Of a DNA stretch of 64,000 nt, positions 60,364 to 64,000 are shown in pieces. Position numbers and translations under genes: made by a program. Source of the DNA: an uncultured Verrucomicrobiota bacterium (lineage in GTDB: Bacteria; Verrucomicrobiota; Verrucomicrobiia; Verrucomicrobiales; Verrucomicrobiaceae); the NCBI GenBank assembly GCA_903848465.1, contig CAINGK010000132.1, positions 1-64,000 on the forward strand, read 5' to 3'. Within the stretch, counting starts at the first letter, position 1. The number at the start of each line of letters is the position of its first letter. The notes beneath the pieces were generated by a model, which was given only the letters and a program-made list of their open reading frames with translations, was not told the DNA's origin and did not search any database.

Positions 60364-60720
60364 ATGAAAAGCGCCACCTACTTTCCAGCCCTTGTTATTG
60401 CAGCCCTGCTGGTGCTCGCCGCAGGGGCTCCTGCCGCGGAGCGACTGCCAGATCCCAGTGACAGTTACTCGCGAGCGTCAGCGCTTTACCAAGACGGCTT
60501 GAAAGCCGTGGAAGCGGGCAAGCGGGAGACGGCGGTTGGCAAGCTGAAATCGGCCAAGACGCTCATCCAAAAGATCATGCAAAGCCAGCCCGGCTGGCAG
60601 CCCGCGCTAGTGACCTACAAGCTACAGAAGATCGAAAACATCCTCAAGGAGCTGAGTTCGAAGCATGCGCAGCAGCAGCCCTTGGTGCCCGGCACGCCGC
60701 AGATGGTGGCATCGCCGTAA
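60364..60720 (+). CDS. Small exported protein, helical
   Basis: 118 residues with a signal peptide (MKSATYFPALVIAALLVLAAGAPAA, cut before AERLPD). The mature part (YSRASALYQDGLKAVEAGKRETAVGKLKSAKTLIQKIMQSQPGW in parts) resembles one to two TPR helices. It converges with the alkyltransferase-like gene (33-bp gap). Family not recognised. Confidence 0.6.
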   Translation: MKSATYFPALVIAALLVLAAGAPAAERLPDPSDSYSRASALYQDGLKAVEAGKRETAVGKLKSAKTLIQKIMQSQPGWQPALVTYKLQKIENILKELSSKHAQQQPLVPGTPQMVASP

Positions 60721-60753
60721 AGTGGGTACTGAGCAGGGTGCTCGGTGCGGGCG

Positions 60754-61125
60754 TCACCCCTCGCTCCAGCGGATGTCCCGCCGCACGCCCATGTTATGGA
60801 AGTGCGCATCGGCCTCCTGGATGTAGCCGTCTTTGTCGATGCGCAGGCCTTCAGCTTTGAGCAGGCGGCGCTGTTTGCGTGACAGCGTGGGCTCCATGTT
60901 GGGGCTGAGGCGGGCATTCGCGGAGACCACCCGGTGCCAGGGCAGCGCGGAGGATTCTTCCGGTGTCAGATGACTGAGCACCGTGGCCACATGCCGTGCG
61001 ATCACGTTCATGTGAATGGCGATGCTGCCATAGGTGGTGAATCGGCCCGCTGGGATCAAGGCAACCAAGCGGATGACCTCCGCACGAATGCGGGCGAAGG
61101 CGATGGATTTTCCACGGGCGGCCAT
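60754..61125 (-). CDS. Alkyltransferase-like DNA-repair protein (ATL)
   Basis: 123 residues. It corresponds to the DNA-binding half of O6-alkylguanine-DNA alkyltransferases: IPAGRFTTYGSIA and LPWHRVVSANARLS. The catalytic PCHR is replaced by PWHR (residues 62-65), so the protein cannot accept alkyl groups. Known ATLs (for example E. coli YbaZ, which also has tryptophan) bind O6-alkylguanine and direct it to nucleotide excision repair. The ATG at 61123-61125 (MAARGKSI) fits the family; the frame extends upstream with no match. Confidence 0.85.
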   Translation of the reverse strand: MAARGKSIAFARIRAEVIRLVALIPAGRFTTYGSIAIHMNVIARHVATVLSHLTPEESSALPWHRVVSANARLSPNMEPTLSRKQRRLLKAEGLRIDKDGYIQEADAHFHNMGVRRDIRWSEG

Positions 61126-61221
61126 GTGGATTGGAGCATGCGCAGCGCGTACGCTTTGTCGATGGCAAGGAGCTGCACGCCGTTGTCTGAACCAGTCGAG
61201 CGGCGGCATGAGTTGGACCTA

Positions 61222-61293
61222 GAACCGGAGATGGCGGCTTACGGAATACACGGAACAGGCGGAAAGCAGAATCAAACGCATGTCGGTTGCCTC
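61222..61293. repeat. Dispersed repeat, copy 2
   Basis: About 72 bp similar to 50688-50768 (see that entry), same orientation. It lies in the 228-bp gap upstream of a small secreted protein gene. Confidence 0.7.
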
Positions 61294-61353
61294 ATCTTTT
61301 TGAAGGATGAAGGCGGCGGCTTCGTTCACAGGGAAAGAGGTTCCCCTAATACT

Positions 61354-61884
61354 ATGAAAACTACATGCTCTTTTTTCACCCGTGTACTGTTGGTGCTGCT
61401 GACGGTTGGTACCACGCTCTCAGGAGCTGATTTCATCACACTCAACGTGAAACTTAAAACGGAGAGCGAAGATCATGATCCTCATCAGCAGCACCACAAG
61501 TGGCTGGAGGTTCGTGTCACCAATGGTTCGGCCGACAGTCTGGAAGGTGCGACATTGCGTTGGAAGCTGTTTGCCGAGGAAGTGGGTCAGCGCCACCACC
61601 CCATCGTGATTGAAAAAAAGGGGGAGGAAAAATTGACGGTGAACGGCAGTGGTCAGTTTGCCGACCTCACGACGCCCAAGGTCACCTTCAAGTGGACCCT
61701 GGGCCACTCCGTGAGAACCGGCCGGAGATCCTCCCGCTATGAGCCCGAAACGGGACGTCGCTACCACGGTTACATCATTGAAGTGGTGAAGGATGGCAAG
61801 GTGATCGCCGAATCGCTCAGCGCCGAATCGCTGCGCAACATCGAGAAGACATCTGAGAAAACAAAGTCGCCCGACTCCAAGTGA
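61354..61884 (+). CDS. Secreted hypothetical protein
   Basis: 176 residues with a signal peptide (MKTTCSFFTRVLLVLLTVGTTLSGA, cut before DFITL). The mature region looks beta-rich (WLEVRVTNGSADSLEGATLRWKLFAEE), as in small immunoglobulin-like or FxLYD-type extracellular domains. The ATG at 61354 was taken as the only one that gives a signal peptide. Function unknown. Confidence 0.65.
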   Translation: MKTTCSFFTRVLLVLLTVGTTLSGADFITLNVKLKTESEDHDPHQQHHKWLEVRVTNGSADSLEGATLRWKLFAEEVGQRHHPIVIEKKGEEKLTVNGSGQFADLTTPKVTFKWTLGHSVRTGRRSSRYEPETGRRYHGYIIEVVKDGKVIAESLSAESLRNIEKTSEKTKSPDSK

Positions 61885-61994
61885 TCGCACCGGGTTGAGT
61901 GGCTTTATGGGAAGTCATTCACACGGCAAGGTGCCGCTGAATAAAAGCAGCAAGGCAACGTTTAAAACAGTGGATCAACACTCCACCAACCCCT

Positions 61995-62537
61995 ATGAAA
62001 ACACTTCTCAGCCTCCTCGCCGCGGCCAGTGTGTACAGCATCGCAGTACCTGCTAGCGCGGCTCCCCCGCCCTTCGTGACCAATGTGGCCATGCAGCCAT
62101 ATCCCGGTGAACGCCGCATTGTCAATTACCTGACCAATGGCATACCGGTTTATGCCGTCTATCAAATCGTCGGTTATGACGCCATGGGCTATCCCATCTA
62201 CCAGTGGGTGACGCAGTCCGTCAACTATGGCTATTCGCGTCCCTACTACGGCTACAACCGCAACTATCGCAACTATGGTTACGGCAACTACGGCTACCGC
62301 AACTATAACTACCGTCCCGGCTATGTGCGGCCCACGATTGTGAATCCCCGTTATGTGCAACCGCATCCCAGCTTTGGTGGCCATGTGGGCCATGTTGGCG
62401 GCCCGGTGTTTCATGGCGGCGGTCACATGAGCCATGGAGGTGGCGGGCACGTCAGTCACGGTGGTGGCGGGCATGTGAGTCATGGCGGCGGCGGTGGCCA
62501 CATGGGGGGCCATGGTGGTGGCGGGCATCATCGTTAA
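61995..62537 (+). CDS. Secreted Tyr/Asn- then His/Gly-rich repeat protein
   Basis: 180 residues with a signal peptide (MKTLLSLLAAASVYSIAVPASA). After about 60 ordinary residues there is a Tyr/Asn/Arg/Gly-rich stretch (YNRNYRNYGYGNYGYRNYNY) and then a His/Gly-rich tail with repeats such as GGGGHVSHGGGGHVSHGGG ending GGGGHHR. The tail contains about 16 histidines. Such composition suggests metal binding or a structural cell-surface role. The tail DNA is a tandem repeat likely to vary in length between strains. Confidence 0.75.
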   Translation: MKTLLSLLAAASVYSIAVPASAAPPPFVTNVAMQPYPGERRIVNYLTNGIPVYAVYQIVGYDAMGYPIYQWVTQSVNYGYSRPYYGYNRNYRNYGYGNYGYRNYNYRPGYVRPTIVNPRYVQPHPSFGGHVGHVGGPVFHGGGHMSHGGGGHVSHGGGGHVSHGGGGGHMGGHGGGGHHR

Positions 62538-62714
62538 GCCGCAACCACCTGCTCTCCCAGAGCCTCCACTCCTCGCGGTATTTGATACCACAAACTACGC
62601 AGCGCTGGGGCTGCTGGTTTGATGGTTCGCGGGCATGATCTCGATGGAAAAAAACGACAGCGACTTGCCCAGCGCCGCATCGAGCGCCGAAGTTGAAGAA
62701 TACGGCAGCAGAAA

Positions 62715-63443
62715 TCAGCGAGCCGGTACCGAAGCCAGCAGGCCGAGCTGGCGCATGGAGGCAAAGAGCTGCTTGCCAAAGGCCTGAAGCCAGGCGGCAT
62801 CTACCTTCTGCTTCGTGGCAGGAGCACCGGCTTTAGACGGGGCTAATTTGACGGTTTGCGCCAGGGGGGGAACGTGGATGAAGAGCACCAGCCGCAGCGC
62901 CTCAGGGTGCTGCTTCTGCGCATGCAGCAGGGAGTAGAGCATCTCCTCGCACAGGTAGCGCCCGGCATTCTGGGAGACGTGCGTGGGAAATCCCGCCTGC
63001 GTCAGCGCTTCAGCCAGCCCCTCCACTTTCGCCGTCTGGTGCAGTTCCGGCTCGGCTGCGTTCACCACATCCGGCGTGGCAGGTTTGGTACCGTGGTTGT
63101 CTGGATACCGGCCACGCAGGTTGTGGGCGATGGTTTCGATCTGAAACTCCGCCGTGCCTTCACCGAAGGCGATCCACACCTGCGGCAGCGGCTTGACGTT
63201 GTTGATGGTGGTCAGCGGCGCGCCCCAGACCACGGGCACCTGCAAGCTGCGCACTTCTTGCGGGAAGGCCTTGGCGATTTCTTGCGCCAGTATCCAGGAG
63301 GCGTTTTCGGTGCGCCCACCGAAGGCTTCAAAGCCGCTTACCAGGATGTCAGGCGGCGGCGCAGCGGCTGTTTGCGCACGCAAGATGGAACTCGTCAGGC
63401 CAAGGGCCGCGAGCACGACGAGGGCGGGAACGGAGGAGTTCAT
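62715..63443 (-). CDS. Secreted pyroglutamyl-peptidase (Pcp/peptidase C15) homologue
   Basis: 242 residues. Peptidase C15 motifs are complete: DILVSGFEAFGG at the N terminus, E103 in FQIETIAHN, C165 in SQNAGRYLCEEMLY and H190 in LFIHVPP. Family enzymes remove N-terminal pyroglutamate and are usually cytosolic; this one starts with a clear signal peptide (MNSSVPALVVLAALGLTSSILRAQ) so it should act in the periplasm. The upstream lipoprotein gene overlaps it by ATGA at 63440-63443, so translation is coupled. Confidence 0.85.
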   Translation of the reverse strand: MNSSVPALVVLAALGLTSSILRAQTAAAPPPDILVSGFEAFGGRTENASWILAQEIAKAFPQEVRSLQVPVVWGAPLTTINNVKPLPQVWIAFGEGTAEFQIETIAHNLRGRYPDNHGTKPATPDVVNAAEPELHQTAKVEGLAEALTQAGFPTHVSQNAGRYLCEEMLYSLLHAQKQHPEALRLVLFIHVPPLAQTVKLAPSKAGAPATKQKVDAAWLQAFGKQLFASMRQLGLLASVPAR

Positions 63444-63958
63444 TGCACATGGAGGTTATTGATTTGAAACATGCCGCTTTCACTCGGCTTGCTGGGAAAG
63501 TACCAGGTGCCCGCGAGCAGGGTGGAACCCGGCGGCAGCGAGCCCCGATAGGACACGGGAGGTTGTTTGAAGCGACGGTAGGTTTTGGTGAACTGCAGGT
63601 GGATGAAGCCGTTCTCACCCTCACAGCTACCTTGGATGTCTGCCCAAACAAAGCCATCCTTCAGCGTGCCAAATCCAGTGTAGGTTTCCTTGATGACCCC
63701 TTTGATCTTGCTGGAACCAGGTGCCTGCTGCACGGAGATCTCAAAGGTGACCGTTTGCCCGGCTAGCTTCTGGTAGGCGCTGCCATAGGTGTAGGAGCCC
63801 TGATAGACTCCCTGCACATTGGGCGTGGTGCCGGAAAGTCCGCCGCCGCCGGCGGGAACTGCGCAGGATGTCAGCAGCAGCATCAGCACACCCGCACTCA
63901 AGACTCCTTGCCAGCAACGTTGAAAGACAGACGAAATCGAACAGGCGGATTCATTCAT
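63440..63958 (-). CDS. Lipoprotein of unknown function
   Basis: 172 residues. The signal sequence ends LLLTSCAVPAGG, a lipobox with C32. The mature part, after a Gly-rich spacer, looks like a small beta-barrel (GVYQGSYTYGSAYQKL, VTFEISVQQAPGSSKIKGVI, GENGFIHLQFTKTY). The stop overlaps the start of the pyroglutamyl-peptidase homologue, so the two probably work together or are at least co-expressed. Family not recognised. Confidence 0.7.
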   Translation of the reverse strand: MNESACSISSVFQRCWQGVLSAGVLMLLLTSCAVPAGGGGLSGTTPNVQGVYQGSYTYGSAYQKLAGQTVTFEISVQQAPGSSKIKGVIKETYTGFGTLKDGFVWADIQGSCEGENGFIHLQFTKTYRRFKQPPVSYRGSLPPGSTLLAGTWYFPSKPSESGMFQINNLHVQ

Positions 63959-64000
63959 AGTTACCCAGTCTGCCCGCAGAGCAGCGGCACTGTCAATCGG

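Overview
The window looks like chromosomal DNA from a GC-rich, Gram-negative, aerobic member of the PVC group, most likely Verrucomicrobiota (Prosthecobacter/Verrucomicrobium-like). This rests on the gene content: an alternative complex III operon fused to an aa3 oxidase locus, a large Ser/Thr kinase with kinesin-light-chain-type TPRs, DUF1080 and SGNH secreted hydrolases, secreted single-chain retropepsin-like proteins, and dispersed intergenic repeats of a kind I associate with this phylum. The lineage is an inference; there is no rRNA gene here to confirm it.

Layout. 0.1-3.3 kb: two small zinc-finger/antitoxin-like genes, a dihydrodipicolinate-synthase-family gene and a divergent secreted SGNH hydrolase. 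3.4-6.6 kb: a membrane Ser/Thr kinase with a degenerate glycine loop. 6.6-6.9 kb: a 304-bp element bounded by a 45-bp inverted repeat. 6.95-25.5 kb (all minus strand): heme A synthase, then one operon about 17 kb long reading actA-B-C-D-E-F, a small membrane protein, a cbb3-like module (ccoN-like, ccoO-like, cytochrome c), a cupredoxin lipoprotein, then aa3 oxidase subunits I, III, IV, two tiny membrane proteins and subunit II. A strong 17-bp hairpin terminator follows subunit II, and a CRP-type palindrome lies between the predicted promoter and actA. This operon should encode a quinol:oxygen supercomplex: ACIII oxidises quinol, cytochrome c and/or cupredoxin domains carry electrons, and aa3 oxidase reduces O2. 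The embedded CcoN-like protein has lost most heme and copper ligands and is the most intriguing component.

25.6-35 kb: two paralogous secreted aspartyl-protease-like lipoproteins, then a peptide/microcin-C-type ABC importer operon (two permeases, binding protein, two ATPases) with a HicAB toxin-antitoxin pair embedded between the ATPase genes. 35-51 kb: a frameshifted Schlafen/AlbA-type gene, acetate symporter actP with its DUF485 partner, a frameshifted zinc-ribbon membrane gene, a phosphodiesterase-like enzyme, an SLC13/RCK transporter, rnc, tRNA-His, an MMPL/RND exporter, a nitroreductase, holA and pdhA.

50.6-64 kb: a repeat-rich intergenic region leads into mnmG, which carries two parS-like palindromes (one upstream, one inside a 58-residue in-frame insertion); this hints at proximity to the replication origin. 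Beyond it lies an accessory stretch: an HNH endonuclease gene between inverted copies of a 46-bp repeat, a HigBA module with a frameshifted toxin but an intact antitoxin and twin operators, a Fic protein, a DUF1080 protein, an alkyltransferase-like protein, several small secreted proteins and a secreted pyroglutamyl-peptidase homologue.
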